Shown here in pieces: positions 8,561 to 18,500 of a DNA stretch of 42,823 nt (position 1 is its first letter; every line of letters begins with the position of its first letter). The stretch lies in NCBI GenBank assembly GCA_017935485.1, contig JAGBHO010000003.1, forward strand, positions 1 to 42,823, written 5' to 3'. The translations under genes were made by a program, and so were the position numbers. Below the pieces are notes generated by a model. That model was not told the origin of the DNA. It saw only the letters and a list, made by a program, of their open reading frames with translations, and did not search any database. The stretch is from Alphaproteobacteria bacterium. Lineage in GTDB: Bacteria; Pseudomonadota; Alphaproteobacteria; RF32; CAG-239.

Positions 8561-9040
8561 TTAAACGAATTTTTCCCATTCCGCCAGTTTGTCTTCAAAC
8601 TTGAGAGTCGCGTTGGCCGGACTGGTCGAGGGCAAAACATGGCATTCCAGTTGTTGTGACAAAACCGGATGAAATTTTTTAAAAAACTGAAAAGATTTCT
8701 GACCGTTGAACAGCATTTTTTGAACCGATGGATATTGTTTGAGCAAGGCTTCGAAATCATTGGGAATTTCCGATTTTATGTTGCTGTCCAGACTGCCGTC
8801 CCGCTCGCAATATTGCAAGTTGTCCCATAAGCCGATGCCCTGTGACAGCAGGCAGGCTTTTTTTTCCTCATAGTTTGAAAACGCCGCTCCGTTATTAAAC
8901 AGTCTGGCCATAATCAGCCAAAAGGCGTTGCGCGGGTGAGCATAATACTCGCATGCTTCCAGAGAAGCAATACCGGGCATTGTACCGATAATCATTGTTC
9001 TGGTGTTCTTGTCAAGCAGCGGGGCAAAACTTTTCGGCAT
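8561..9040 (-). CDS. DNA-deoxyinosine (hypoxanthine) glycosylase, UDG superfamily
   Basis: This 159-aa enzyme fits the UDG superfamily branch that removes hypoxanthine (deaminated adenine) from DNA. Motifs: 'MIIGTMPGIASLEACEYYAHPRNAFW' (UDG motif I, GTMPG, with the YAHPRNxFW typical of the DNA-deoxyinosine glycosylase family) and the C-terminal 'HVLPSTSPANA' (motif II, S-TSPAN). The start is taken at the ATG at 9040, preceded by AGGAG; the open frame goes six codons further to a TTG without support. It ends at the shared terminator at 8517. It acts in base excision repair in the cytoplasm. Confidence 0.88.
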   Translation of the reverse strand: MPKSFAPLLDKNTRTMIIGTMPGIASLEACEYYAHPRNAFWLIMARLFNNGAAFSNYEEKKACLLSQGIGLWDNLQYCERDGSLDSNIKSEIPNDFEALLKQYPSVQKMLFNGQKSFQFFKKFHPVLSQQLECHVLPSTSPANATLKFEDKLAEWEKFV

Positions 9041-9227
9041 ATAAAATCTCCTGCACAATATTATTTTCTTTACATTTTCAGTTGTTGTTCATACTATAAT
9101 CAATTATAATAGTCAAGTTGAAGACAGAAACACTATATAAAAAGCGGATTATTGCAAGGTCGAATGTGTTTTACATCTTTAGTTTGCGCTTTGTAATATT
9201 CTAAAGTTATAAATAGAAAGAAAAACA

Positions 9228-10528
9228 ATGAATACAATTGAGCGTGTTAAACAGTATCAAAAGGAATTGTCCGAGTTTAAAGAAACAAAATTTAGCCTAA
9301 AAGCATTTTTTTTCGGGCCGGTTTATTTTCTCTATTATGATCTGGCTGTAGAAGGCGTGGCATTTTTCTTTTTGCCGTTGGTTATTTTCTTGCCGTTGAC
9401 TTTGTTAGGATTTGGTTGGGAAGCTTTCTGGCCGATTTTGTTTTTGTGTGAAGTTGTAGCCGGTTTTTATGCCCCGTCAAAGATCAGATCAGCCAAACAA
9501 GCTTATATTGAGCGTTTTAAAAATGCTGATCCTGATGCTGATATAGCCTATTTTTCGGTCTCTCCTGCTCGGTTGGTACTGTTGAGTTGGTTGAGCGGCG
9601 GTCTTTATGAAATCTATTGGGAATATAAAAATTGGTGCTTTATCAGAAGTAATACCAAAGAAGATATAACGCCTGTGTGTCGTAGTTGGTTATTTGGTAT
9701 ATTTTTTATCTATCCTTTATTTTTGCGGATAAGGAAAAGTGCTGAAAAATATGCAAAAGTTTCTTCCGGTCTGATGTGGTATGGATTAAGCTATTTAGTA
9801 TTATGGATTTTTCAGTTGTTAATACAACGGGGAATTAATAGCGGAATGAATGGGATATGGTTCTTCATCGGATGTTTGGTAATCAGCCCGTTATTGCTGT
9901 TGCCCTATCAAAAACAGATAAATGAATACAATCAATTTATTAAACCGTCGGAGCCGCAACAAAAAAAACTTTATTTTGGAGAAGTCCTTACCGTTATAAT
10001 CGGTATGCTTTTATCAGTTTGGGGAGCTGGAATAACGTATTCTGAAAATAAAGTTGCTAATGCATTAAACAACTTTAATGACGATAAACAAATGGTTATC
10101 GGTTATCTGGGCGGAAGTTATTTGCGCCATACGGAAGGCTATGGAGAAGTGTGCGCCAATCTCGGTACGCCGTTGCAAAAATATCCGCAACGCTTTAAAG
10201 AAGTCTATCGGCAAGAATACCAAGATCTGGCAGATGTACTTTCTGCACAAGGGCTGTCAATGGAAGAATTCATGAATGAAATGAAACAAAGTCTGAAAGA
10301 TATTCTGCCGTCGGGAGCAGAAAATATATTAATCCGGATGCGTAAGGAGCTGATTATTTCCGCTATGGCGCAAAAGACAATGTCGCGCCGGAAGATGTTG
10401 AGTGGAAAGATGAGTATGCGGAGATTCTGCCGCTTAACCGTGTATGTGAATTTCTTGATAATGATCCGGAGTTTGTCTTTTGGGAAAAAGATGAAATAGA
10501 ACAAGCCGTCAAACAGCTTAAGAAATAA
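9228..10528 (+). pseudogene. DUF2628/DUF4234-like membrane protein, frameshifted near the 3' end
   Basis: The reading frame from ATG 9228 (AGAAAGAAAAA upstream) encodes a multi-pass membrane protein. Its N-terminus 'FSLKAFFFGPVYFLYYDL' resembles DUF2628 proteins, and 'LLSWLSGGLYEIYWEYKNW' resembles DUF4234. A soluble C-terminus begins near residue 275. After about 10345 the first frame becomes unlikely (RRKMLSGKMSMRRFCRL...) and stops at 10499. The -1 frame gives a convincing acidic tail, 'GADYFRYGAKDNVAPEDVEW' onward, ending QAVKQLKK and TAA at 10526-10528. One lost base between about 10345 and 10376 explains both. It could be a real mutation or a sequence error. Function unknown. Confidence 0.7.
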
Positions 10529-10533
10529 GGTAT

Positions 10534-11676
10534 TCAGTATTTGAGGGCGATACCGGAAATAACGGTATAGCCCTTGTTATTATCATTGGAGTTGCGGGTC
10601 AGGCCCTTGGAGTTGATAAAACCGTTGATCAGAAATAGGTCAAAATAACGGTTAAGGACAAAACGATTCTCTTGTACGAGTAAGTCGTCGCGATGACGCG
10701 TATTTTCTGCTTCTGTATGCAGATAAGCCAAATTTGTTTTGAAACGCCCGAAGTCGTAACCAATTCCAAAATCCCAAGCCTGTCCTTCGCGGTAGTTGTC
10801 AAAAAATGCCGGCAGATATGGCGAAAGAGCCTGAGTGGAAATCGGGTTGCGTTTGCCGTCAATGTAGGATTTTTTATAAGAAGCGGAAATATGAAATCCG
10901 CCGGAAACCCATTTTACACCGATGCCCCATTCTTTATCCGTGCGGTTAAACATGCCGTAGGCGCCTGAGGTATAAAGCATGCCTGCCGGCAGCTTCCATT
11001 TGTTAAGCATGGCGGCGGTATAGCCGTCTTCGGTTGTTTGATAATGTGCGTAGCGGCTGACCATACCGCGGCGGTTGGCATTGTCCGGCGTGTAACTGAA
11101 ACCGAATTGGGTATTGGCAATTTCCGGCGTAAAATAATTGAATTTCAGGGCACGGCCGTCATCCAAAATATGAGTAGACTTTTGTGTGGCAAATTTCACG
11201 CTCTTAAAACGGTTTTTCCAGTTGGTGCTGGAGAGAAAATAGGTCAGGTTGCTGTCTTGAATGCCAATCCATGAAATTTTGCCGGCGCCTTGATGCAACA
11301 GGTAGGCGGCATTATAGCTGTATCCGGCAGTAAAACGGCCATAATCGCGATTCTCGGCTGACAGATAAGGATAAAAGCGCCAATCGCCTTCCGAATAATC
11401 TTTATAATGCTGGCGATAAACAATTGTGTAATTAGCGTGGGCGCCTATACGGCTTCCGTCAGACGTCAGATAAGTGCCCTCGGCCCGCCCGTCTGCCCGA
11501 AAAACGGCACGGTTAGGCAGATTTTTAAGATTGTCCTTGTCCCGTGTTCCCATAATGCCGTAATATTGTCCGGCAAGTCCGGATTGCGAAAATTCCCAAC
11601 CTTGCGCTGCGGTTAACTGTGGCAAAACACAAATTGCCCCTGAGAATAAAATAGATTTCAGTATTCTGACAGCCAT
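10534..11676 (-). CDS. Outer-membrane beta-barrel (porin-like) protein
   Basis: The protein has 380 aa with a signal peptide (about residues 1-24, ...LPQLTAAQG). Many alternating beta strands rich in Tyr/Trp/Gly follow, e.g. 'RFTAGYSYNAAYLL', 'WGIGVKWVSGGFHISASYKKSY' and 'AWDFGIGYDFGRFKTNLAYLHTEAE'. This is the layout of a trimeric-porin-like barrel. The last residues (VISGIALKY) end in Tyr, close to the usual aromatic BAM signal. No specific substrate can be inferred. It ends 6 nt from the frameshifted membrane gene, convergently, and no hairpin separates them. Confidence 0.75.
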   Translation of the reverse strand: MAVRILKSILFSGAICVLPQLTAAQGWEFSQSGLAGQYYGIMGTRDKDNLKNLPNRAVFRADGRAEGTYLTSDGSRIGAHANYTIVYRQHYKDYSEGDWRFYPYLSAENRDYGRFTAGYSYNAAYLLHQGAGKISWIGIQDSNLTYFLSSTNWKNRFKSVKFATQKSTHILDDGRALKFNYFTPEIANTQFGFSYTPDNANRRGMVSRYAHYQTTEDGYTAAMLNKWKLPAGMLYTSGAYGMFNRTDKEWGIGVKWVSGGFHISASYKKSYIDGKRNPISTQALSPYLPAFFDNYREGQAWDFGIGYDFGRFKTNLAYLHTEAENTRHRDDLLVQENRFVLNRYFDLFLINGFINSKGLTRNSNDNNKGYTVISGIALKY

Positions 11677-11761
11677 AAAATAGTCACACCGGATAATTTT
11701 TTGCCGCTGATGGTTAAGTACTCAAAATATACTTGGAAAGCGTCCGGAATGTCAAGCCGGA

Positions 11762-12256
11762 TTAAAGAAAAAACTCAAATTTCATAACCTTAAGGTCATA
11801 TTTCCATTTTTGTACCTCACCGGTAGCTTTGCCGCCCGCTTTTCGGTAAAAAGAATTGGAGGCCGGAAAATCTTTCATCGTCCATAAAAATACCTTTTTG
11901 CAGCCGTTATGTTTAAGCTTTTCCAGAACAAAATCCAGCAGTTTCCCGCCCAGCCCTTGCCGCTGATAAGCTGGTGCGATATAAAAAACGGCAATCTCCG
12001 CTTCTTCTCCAAAACCGGGAGCCAAAGCCAGAAAACCTGCCGGCCGGTTATCAGCGGACACCACAAAAACCAAACCTTGCCGAATGTCGTTTTTCATTTT
12101 CTCCAGACGTTCTTTCGTAACTTTTCTGTCGTTAAGAACTTCTTGCGGAATATAATTGCGATAAGAATGCTTCCATGCCTCGACATGGATTTGTGCAAGC
12201 AAAGCGGCGTCTTTTTCCGTTGCTTGGCGGCAGGTTATAAGATGTATGGTGTTCAT
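11762..12256 (-). CDS. GNAT family N-acetyltransferase
   Basis: This 164-aa acetyl-CoA-dependent acyltransferase begins 'CRQATEKDAALLAQIHVEAW', typical of GNAT motif C. The beta4/alpha3 acetyl-CoA site is 'IAVFYIAPAYQRQGLGGKLLDFVLEKL' (Q/R-x-x-G-x-G/A). 'KVFLWTMKDFPASNSFYRKAGGK' is the usual final NxxxxxFYxKxGF element. The ATG at 12256 is chosen because AAGGGA lies upstream; the open frame extends 15 codons further without a ribosome site. The substrate is unknown. It stands alone between a barrel protein gene and a divergent small membrane gene. Confidence 0.9.
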   Translation of the reverse strand: MNTIHLITCRQATEKDAALLAQIHVEAWKHSYRNYIPQEVLNDRKVTKERLEKMKNDIRQGLVFVVSADNRPAGFLALAPGFGEEAEIAVFYIAPAYQRQGLGGKLLDFVLEKLKHNGCKKVFLWTMKDFPASNSFYRKAGGKATGEVQKWKYDLKVMKFEFFL

Positions 12257-12367
12257 ATATTTTCCCTTTTTAATAAGAAATATAAAACAATATTCTTGCA
12301 TCTGGCAAATAATATTTTAATATAAAACAAATTTTATAATTATGTTTAACAATTAAAGTATTATTTT

Positions 12368-12739
12368 ATGAAGAAATTAAAATTAAACTTTTACTGTTTT
12401 GTACCAGCGTTAATGGTTTTAGGAGGAAGTTATCTCCTGTCGCCGCTGATTGCGGTAAAATGGATAAACATCATCCTCCTTGCAGCAGCCTTTACCGTTG
12501 TTCAATTAGCCGTCTGCAAAAAAGCCCCGGAAAACCTTATCGTTAACACTTTATGGCTGGAGCTTATGGCTACATTTGCAGTGATAATGCCGGTTGCGCC
12601 GAAAAACTGGGGAACCGAAGCAATTACGGAAAATATTTTGCTTATCCTGACCGGATCTTATGTCTTTCTAATATTGCTCCCGATATTGTTTCCCAAATTG
12701 TTCCGGCCGATATTCCCCTCTCTGCTGTCAAAGCAATAA
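12368..12739 (+). CDS. Small membrane protein, 123 aa
   Basis: I do not recognise the family. Four hydrophobic helices (about residues 10-27, 31-49, 57-76, 88-108) and short charged loops fill the protein, so it is an inner-membrane protein. The start is the ATG at 12368 in an AT-rich context without a clear ribosome site. It is the last gene left of the genomic island and is followed by the long-loop hairpin at 12784-12843. Confidence 0.65.
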   Translation: MKKLKLNFYCFVPALMVLGGSYLLSPLIAVKWINIILLAAAFTVVQLAVCKKAPENLIVNTLWLELMATFAVIMPVAPKNWGTEAITENILLILTGSYVFLILLPILFPKLFRPIFPSLLSKQ

Positions 12740-12783
12740 AACGGCTTCCTTAAGAGAGTCCGGTATAGGCGCTTAAACTTGCC

Positions 12784-12843
12784 AAAAAAACACCCCAATA
12801 AACGGCCGGCTTCATAAAGGCAGTTCGTAAGGGGTGTTTTTTT
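12784..12843. terminator. Terminator-like hairpin left of the island
   Basis: A 13-bp inverted repeat aaaaaaacacccc / ggggtgttttttt with a 34-nt loop. It could end the 12368 gene. Before island insertion it may have been the terminator of the minus-strand tRNA-Pro gene, whose 3' remnant lies at 12883 (inference). Confidence 0.6.
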
Positions 12844-12882
12844 GTATAGAGAAAAAACGCCATTTCTGACGGCTTGTCAGTG

Positions 12883-12902
12883 TTGGTCGGGATGACTGGA
12901 TT
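12883..12902. repeat. Putative att direct repeat (left): 3' end of tRNA-Pro
   Basis: The sequence ttggtcgggatgactggatt is identical to 28291-28310, which is the complement of the acceptor and T-arm 3' end (with CCA) of tRNA-Pro(GGG). Identity stops on both sides (a instead of t on the right, g instead of a on the left). A lone 3' tRNA end is the classic leftover of integration into a tRNA gene. The stretch 12903-13020 shows no supported gene. Confidence 0.7.
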
Positions 12903-13020
12903 AGTCCTCATTACGTTTGTTCCACTTCGGTTTTGTGCAGGCACACCGGCGTTCTTCCGCCCGCCTAAACCTCGTAGTGAACCGGCTTCCACCGCTGCTT
13001 CACCCCCGATCTTAACCAAT

Positions 13021-13051
13021 AAAAAAGCTGTTCATAAAGAACAGCTTTTTT
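13021..13051. terminator. Rho-independent terminator inside the left island end
   Basis: Stem aaaaaagctgttc / gaacagctttttt with loop ataaa. It could work on either strand. The gene it once served is not evident. Confidence 0.75.
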
Positions 13052-13203
13052 AAAGCACTTTTTATATCTGCGATACTCATTAACACAAGCTTTGAGTTGA
13101 GTATTGTGGAGAGATGCATATAAAAAATTAATATTGACAACCTTGTGGTATTTAATTTTAAATACGTAATAATTGGTATTTATAAAAGTTTACGGATAAA
13201 AAA

Positions 13204-14105
13204 ATGACAACTCAAGCAGAAGAATATATAGAACGGCTCAAGGATGAATATATTGATAATCAAAAAAGAGGCCAAGAGCGTGATTTGCTTATTCAAGAGA
13301 ATAATATAGAAAAGGAACAAATAAAAGGCTATCACGGAAGAGAAATTTTAGAATTGCTGCAAAATGCAGATGATGCTTTCCAAAAAATGATAAACGAAGG
13401 TAAAGTAGCCAAATGCGATTTGGAAGTAATTATAGATTATGATGAAAAAAATCATATTTTGCGTGTTGCAAATACAGGAACTTTTTTTGATTATGATGGT
13501 ATAAAAGCCATTGTTCAAGGTAATAACAGTACAAAAAAAGGAAAATATATCGGCAATAAGGGAACAGGATTTCGCTCGATTCTGAATTGGGCGGAAGAAG
13601 TAAGAATTATATCTGGAGATTTTCATATTGGTTTTAGTGAAAAATATGCTCAGGAGCTTTTTTGTCATCATCAAGAAAATTCTCAGATAAAAAGAACTAT
13701 CCTAATCTTCACTTTCCTATGTTAGCAGTTCCTTATAATTGGGACGATTATAAGGAGTACGATAAAAATAAGACCACGATTGAAGTCAAAGTTAGTTCTG
13801 ATAAAAACCAAGATGATTATAATGTTGTTAAGCAAATCCAAAATATAGATATGCAAATTTTGTTATTTATACCTAACATCAACAAAATACGGATAAATAT
13901 AAACGGGTCTGAGATTTTATATCAAAAACAAACTAAAGAGAAAAATACGGTTGTTTTGAAAAAATTCATAGATAATCATCTTAAAACAGAAGAGTTTTTT
14001 GGCGTATTTACAAGAGTAATTGAAAAAGCACTTAAAGAAGATGATGTTGAAAAAGACATAGATTTGGCAATAGCTATCCCTGATAATAGCGATAATTTCC
14101 AGTCA
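13204..14105 (+). pseudogene. Sacsin/HSP90-like ATPase domain protein, frameshifted and 3'-truncated
   Basis: The N-terminus is a GHKL ATP-binding domain of the sacsin-like type: N-box 'GREILELLQNADDAF' (ExxxNxxD), G1 'LRVANTGTFFD', G2 'GNKGTGFRSILNWAE'. Such proteins usually exceed 1000 aa and occur in defence islands. The first frame ends at 13725. A T6 run at 13658-13663 (gagcttttttgtc) is the likely frameshift: one more T joins it to the frame continuing 'FSDKKNYPNLHFPMLAVPYNWDDY'. That frame loses family character at about 14100, where it runs into the 3' end of the opposing DUF2075 gene (open to 14156). So the gene is both frameshifted and cut. Confidence 0.75.
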
Positions 14106-14772
14106 CAACATCTGTTGTTTTCTTCAAACTTTCGCCGGAGGCTTCCGAGCGTGTGATATCTTCAACAGAATGATTAAGATATAAAGAACTGGCGGTTTGA
14201 ATAATTGTTGGTGTCGGCATGTATCGGCTACGCGACCAGTCGGATAAATCAAGAGAAGAAGCATATTTACTAAGCGCATTATCAAGAACAAAAGGTAAAT
14301 TGTCGGCATTACATAATAACGGCTCAACAACCATATCGTTATAATGAGAGAAGAGAAGGGCGGTGAAGTTGCCTTTTGTTTCGGTTGCTATCAAAACAGG
14401 AACAATGACGGCAGCACGGCTTTCTTCGTGAAAGTTTTTCAAATCCAACGCATAATCCCAAACTTGTTCAATATCTTGGCGCAAATACTTCTCTGCTCCG
14501 ACCTTAAACTCTAAAACAAAGATAACCCCTTTAATGAGGAGAACAACATCAACTCTTTTACCCAAACGGGGAATGGAATATTCAAACAAAATTTGCCCTG
14601 ATTGATTTTGCAAGATTTGTTTAAGATAAGAAATCTCATAAACCCAAGCATTACGCTGCAAATCGGTCAAATCAAAAGGCGAAAATTGCACCAAATTTCC
14701 AAGAATCTCGCTATTATTGTCTTGTAAAAATTTTTCTATCGAATTTGCGTAAAAGAACCGATTAAGAGACAA
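14074..14772 (-). pseudogene. DUF2075-type helicase/nuclease protein, N-terminal fragment
   Basis: The first ~223 residues match the N-terminal region of the DUF2075 (COG3410) proteins, with a nuclease-like part: 'FEYSIPRLGKRVDVVLLIKGVIFVLEFKVGAEKYLRQDIEQVWDYALDLKNFH' (D and ExK of a PD-(D/E)xK core). The linker 'YMPTPTIIQTASSLYLNHSVEDITRSEASG' follows. Full proteins continue into a P-loop ATPase of several hundred residues. Here the chain ends nine unrelated residues after KKTTDVV, because the gene is fused tail to tail with the sacsin-like remnant at ~14100. The start is TTG at 14772 with AGGTGAG upstream. Confidence 0.75.
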
Positions 14773-14845
14773 TTTCTCACCTATTTGTTTATTTTTGTAT
14801 CTACGATATAATATTAAACAAGAACAGTTTGTGTCAATTATTATA

Positions 14846-15520
14846 TCATAAGCTCAAGAGTTTTAGTTCGAAATTTTCTTTCACTTGCTTCCAATTTGGC
14901 ATTTTTAGAGACAAAAGATTATAAAAGTCATCAGTGTGTTTATCAAAATAAGCATGACAGAGCTCATGGTAAATAACATAATCTATCGATTGTTTGCTGG
15001 CTTTTATCAAATCAGGATTAAGCACAATTTCATGTTTTTTTAGATAACTTCCCCACCGTCTTTTTAGTTTTCTGACTTTAAGCGTGGGCATTTCTAAATC
15101 AGGAAAGGCCTTGACACATTCTTTTAATCTCTCTGCAAATATAATATTTGCACGACCGAGTAGCCAGCTTTCAAAAGCCTTATTAATTTCATCAATTTTT
15201 TGTGGTGCAGAGGAAAGAATATAAATTTTATTCTTTAACACCTTAACCACATTTTTGAGAGCTGCTCTTTCAATGATTATTTGGTATTGTCTTCCTAAAT
15301 AAAGAGCAGAACTCCCCGACTCATAAATTTTGTTCTCTGGGGCGTTGAACTGCTTAAAATAATCAATTTGTTTTTTTATCCAAAGAGTTTTGCGCTTAAT
15401 AAAATCGTCAATTTCAAAGTCTTTTGCCTGCTTAGGTGCTTTTATTATAACCTGAAAATCAGGATATACTTCAGCAGCCAAAGATTTTCTGTCTTCTTTA
15501 ACAATTTTAAATTCACTCAT
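14846..15520 (-). CDS. YgjP-like (DUF45) M48-type metallopeptidase
   Basis: This is a zinc metalloprotease-like protein of 224 aa. Metal site: HELCH at residues 185-189 with a third His at 195 (HTDDFYNLL). The family hallmarks 'LKVRKLKRRWGSYLKKHEIVLNPDLIKA' and 'IDYVIYHELCHAYFDKHTDDFY' are present. Such proteins are often encoded directly beside hsdR in type I RM loci, as here: its ATG region touches the hsdR stop (both at 15520). Its role in RM biology is unproven; a proteolytic control of the restriction subunit is a plausible inference. It is the last intact gene of the island operon. Confidence 0.88.
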   Translation of the reverse strand: MSEFKIVKEDRKSLAAEVYPDFQVIIKAPKQAKDFEIDDFIKRKTLWIKKQIDYFKQFNAPENKIYESGSSALYLGRQYQIIIERAALKNVVKVLKNKIYILSSAPQKIDEINKAFESWLLGRANIIFAERLKECVKAFPDLEMPTLKVRKLKRRWGSYLKKHEIVLNPDLIKASKQSIDYVIYHELCHAYFDKHTDDFYNLLSLKMPNWKQVKENFELKLLSL

Positions 15521-18500
15521 CAGAGCATATCCTTATTTTGTACAGCTAAGTTCCACGCCGTATTAACAATTTGCTCAATTGTATCGGCAGAAAGCTTTTC
15601 ATCAACTTCGTCAAACAAATAATCTTCAATTGCAAAGAAAATCTCTCTTTTAACTGATGTGTTGTTTTGGAAGTCAACAATCTTATGAGCTTTAATAATT
15701 TGAACAATATCTTCAACAATTTGAGAATAATCTTTTTCATCAGACTTAAAGAACTTTCTGATGTTACGATAAAACGGATGATAAATTTTGTTTTTACGCA
15801 ATTTTTCAGGAATATCAGAATCTTCATACTCAGTAACAGATTTTTGACATTTTTTAGCTTGGGCAAGAAGAGCAGCTAAATCTTCTTTTTTAGCTTGTTT
15901 AAGCTCTTGCAAGATTTTATCTATCAGTTCACTAAATTTACCATAAAAAGCCTCATCTTGCTCATAACGCTCTTTAATAACCTTCTTTGTTTGTGCCAAA
16001 ATAGCATCAGCTTTTGATTTATCCGACAAACCATTTTTATCATCTTCAATATATTGGTTAAACTCCCTCATATCGGAAAGGTTGATTTCTTTAGATAAAA
16101 TCTCAACATCTTTAGCAGTAACGTATTTATCCAAGAGTTTCATAATTTGGTCTTTATACTTGGAAAAATCTACTTTCTCGGCTAAAGAAAGTTGGGTTGT
16201 CTTTTTTATCTCTACAAAGCGTTTCAGGTCTTTCTTATATTCCAGAAGTTTGTTTGTATCCATTTTATTGTGAAAGTCGTAAAGAGAATAGCAAACGGAA
16301 AATTGTTTGATGAATTTGTTGACATCGTTATAAAAATCCTCACGAACCTTTTCATTATTTTTCAAATATTCAACATAATCATTCGTATTTTGCTTATCTT
16401 TTATATCCTTAAATGCCGCGTGTAATCTGTCATAAATACTATTCAACAGATTGATTTGGCTGTCGGTATCCAATAAAGCTCTGTCAATATCCTGCGGATC
16501 ATAATGAGAGAAAAGCTCTAAAGCTGATTTTAAATTTTTGGCATTTTTAGAATAATCTACAATCAAACCGGCGGTTTTGCTTTGTTTTCCGTCGGCTCCG
16601 TCATATACACGATTAACGCGGGCAATTGCTTGCAGCAGATTGTGATCTTTGAGCTGCTTGGCTAAATATAAAACCGTATCACAAGGAGCATCAAATCCGG
16701 TCAAAAGCTTATCCACCACAATCAACAATTCGCAACCGTCAGGATTTTTCTTATAATCCCGAATAATTTGCTTTTCCCGACTTTCTAACGAGCCGTATAG
16801 ATGTTTTTGCTTAGTCATATAATCAGTTACGATTTTTTTATGCTCAGAAAGCGTATCATCTTTACCTTCATCCGCCAAAGTATCGGAAATAATTACTTCC
16901 GCTCTGATTTCTCCCAACAAATCCAATGCTTGTTTGAACATAACCGCAGCATATTTACTCGGAGCTACAAGCTGTCCTTTAAGTCCGGTATTTTGAAAGT
17001 TTTTTACAAAATGATCATTAACATCTAAGGCAATCATTTCAATTCGTTGCGATGTTTCTTCCAAAACCGATGATGAAATGCATTTCTTGGCAAAATCTTT
17101 GCGTTCACTCTCAGAAAAGCGACCGGCTAAGCGTTCATAAAACTTATCGGCAATCTCATCAATCTTCTGGTCAACAAATCTACCTTGATAAATAAGAGGC
17201 AATACGGCACCGTCTTTTTCTGCTTCTGAAATGGTGTATTCATCAATCAATCCGCCAAATTTTTCAATTGATTGAGATTTAGACATTTCTTTACCCACCA
17301 ATCTGTCCGGAACCTTTTTCATCAACGGCGTACCGGTAAAGGCAATCTGACAGGCGCTGGGCAGAATTTTGTTCATCATCATATTGGCGTCACCGCTCTG
17401 GGTGCGGTGTGCTTCATCAATCAAAACAAAAATATTATTGTCATCATCTACAAAATCGGTTGGTTTATCAAACTTATGCACCAAAGTTGTAATAACGTCT
17501 TGCGGATTATGTTTAATCAGTTCAAGCAGATTTTTGCAAGAAGTTGCCTGCACAACACCTTTTTTGATGTTACAGGCGGCAAAGGTATCTCTGATTTGAA
17601 TATCCAAATCCGTGCGATCGGTAACCACAATCACACGTGGATTTTTAACCTCTTCAATCAGATTTTTTACTAACATCACCATAGTTAAAGATTTTCCGCT
17701 GCCTTGCGTATGCCAGATTAAACCGCCGCGCCGCCTGCCGTTTTCATCAAAATTTTTAATTTTTTGCAAAGTCTTTTTAATGGCAAAATATTGTTGATAA
17801 CGGGTGATTTTTTTGATTCCGTTGTCATAAATTATAAAATTTCGCACTAAATCGAGCAAGCGAGACGGAGAAAGCAAAGCATAAATTCCCAAATCTTGAG
17901 CGGATAAGCTTTCTTTGGTATGGTAAACATAGTCTTTGCGTCTGAGGTCTTTGCAAACTTGCGAAACAGTAATGTCATCAATCGGTTTATTGATATTTTC
18001 AAGCACTTTGGTTTCATAATCTGCCGGAGCATCTTTTTCTTTCCACACCGAATAAAACTCAAAAGGAGTTTGCATTGTGCCATATTTAATTTCATTGATA
18101 TTGGTAGCAATCAATATTTGCGGGAACAAAAAAAACTTTGGCGTTTGTGCAAATTTTTGATTACGAATCATCTGATAAACAGCTTCATCAACCGGCACGG
18201 AAGCTTTTTTACACTCAATTACGGCAAACGGAATACCATTGACAAACAAAACAATATCGGGACGGCGGTTTTGGTCTTCTTCTATCTCAAATTCAGCTAC
18301 AACGTGATAAACATTGTTTTTGGGCTCTTGCCAGTCAATAAACTTGAGTTGCGGAGAAGTCTTTTTGCCATCTATAATTTCCGGCACAGAGACACCGCCG
18401 AGCAGGTTGGAATAAACATCTTCCGAGGCTTTAACCATGCCATCGTCAAGTTTTGTCTTTTCAAGAGCATACAAAGCCTCATCAATACTTTTGTCCGAGA

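Noticed and set aside
10371..10378. Programmed -1 ribosomal frameshift in the 9228 membrane gene
   Set aside because: The local caaaagac sequence does not form a proper X-XXY-YYZ slippery heptamer in the zero frame, and the better junction seems to lie slightly upstream; a lost base is simpler.
12750..13019. Open frame on the minus strand (89 aa) over the left island boundary
   Set aside because: It reads through a terminator hairpin and the tRNA-derived 20-bp repeat, has no ribosome site, and its translation resembles the spurious proteins produced by tRNA-antisense sequence.
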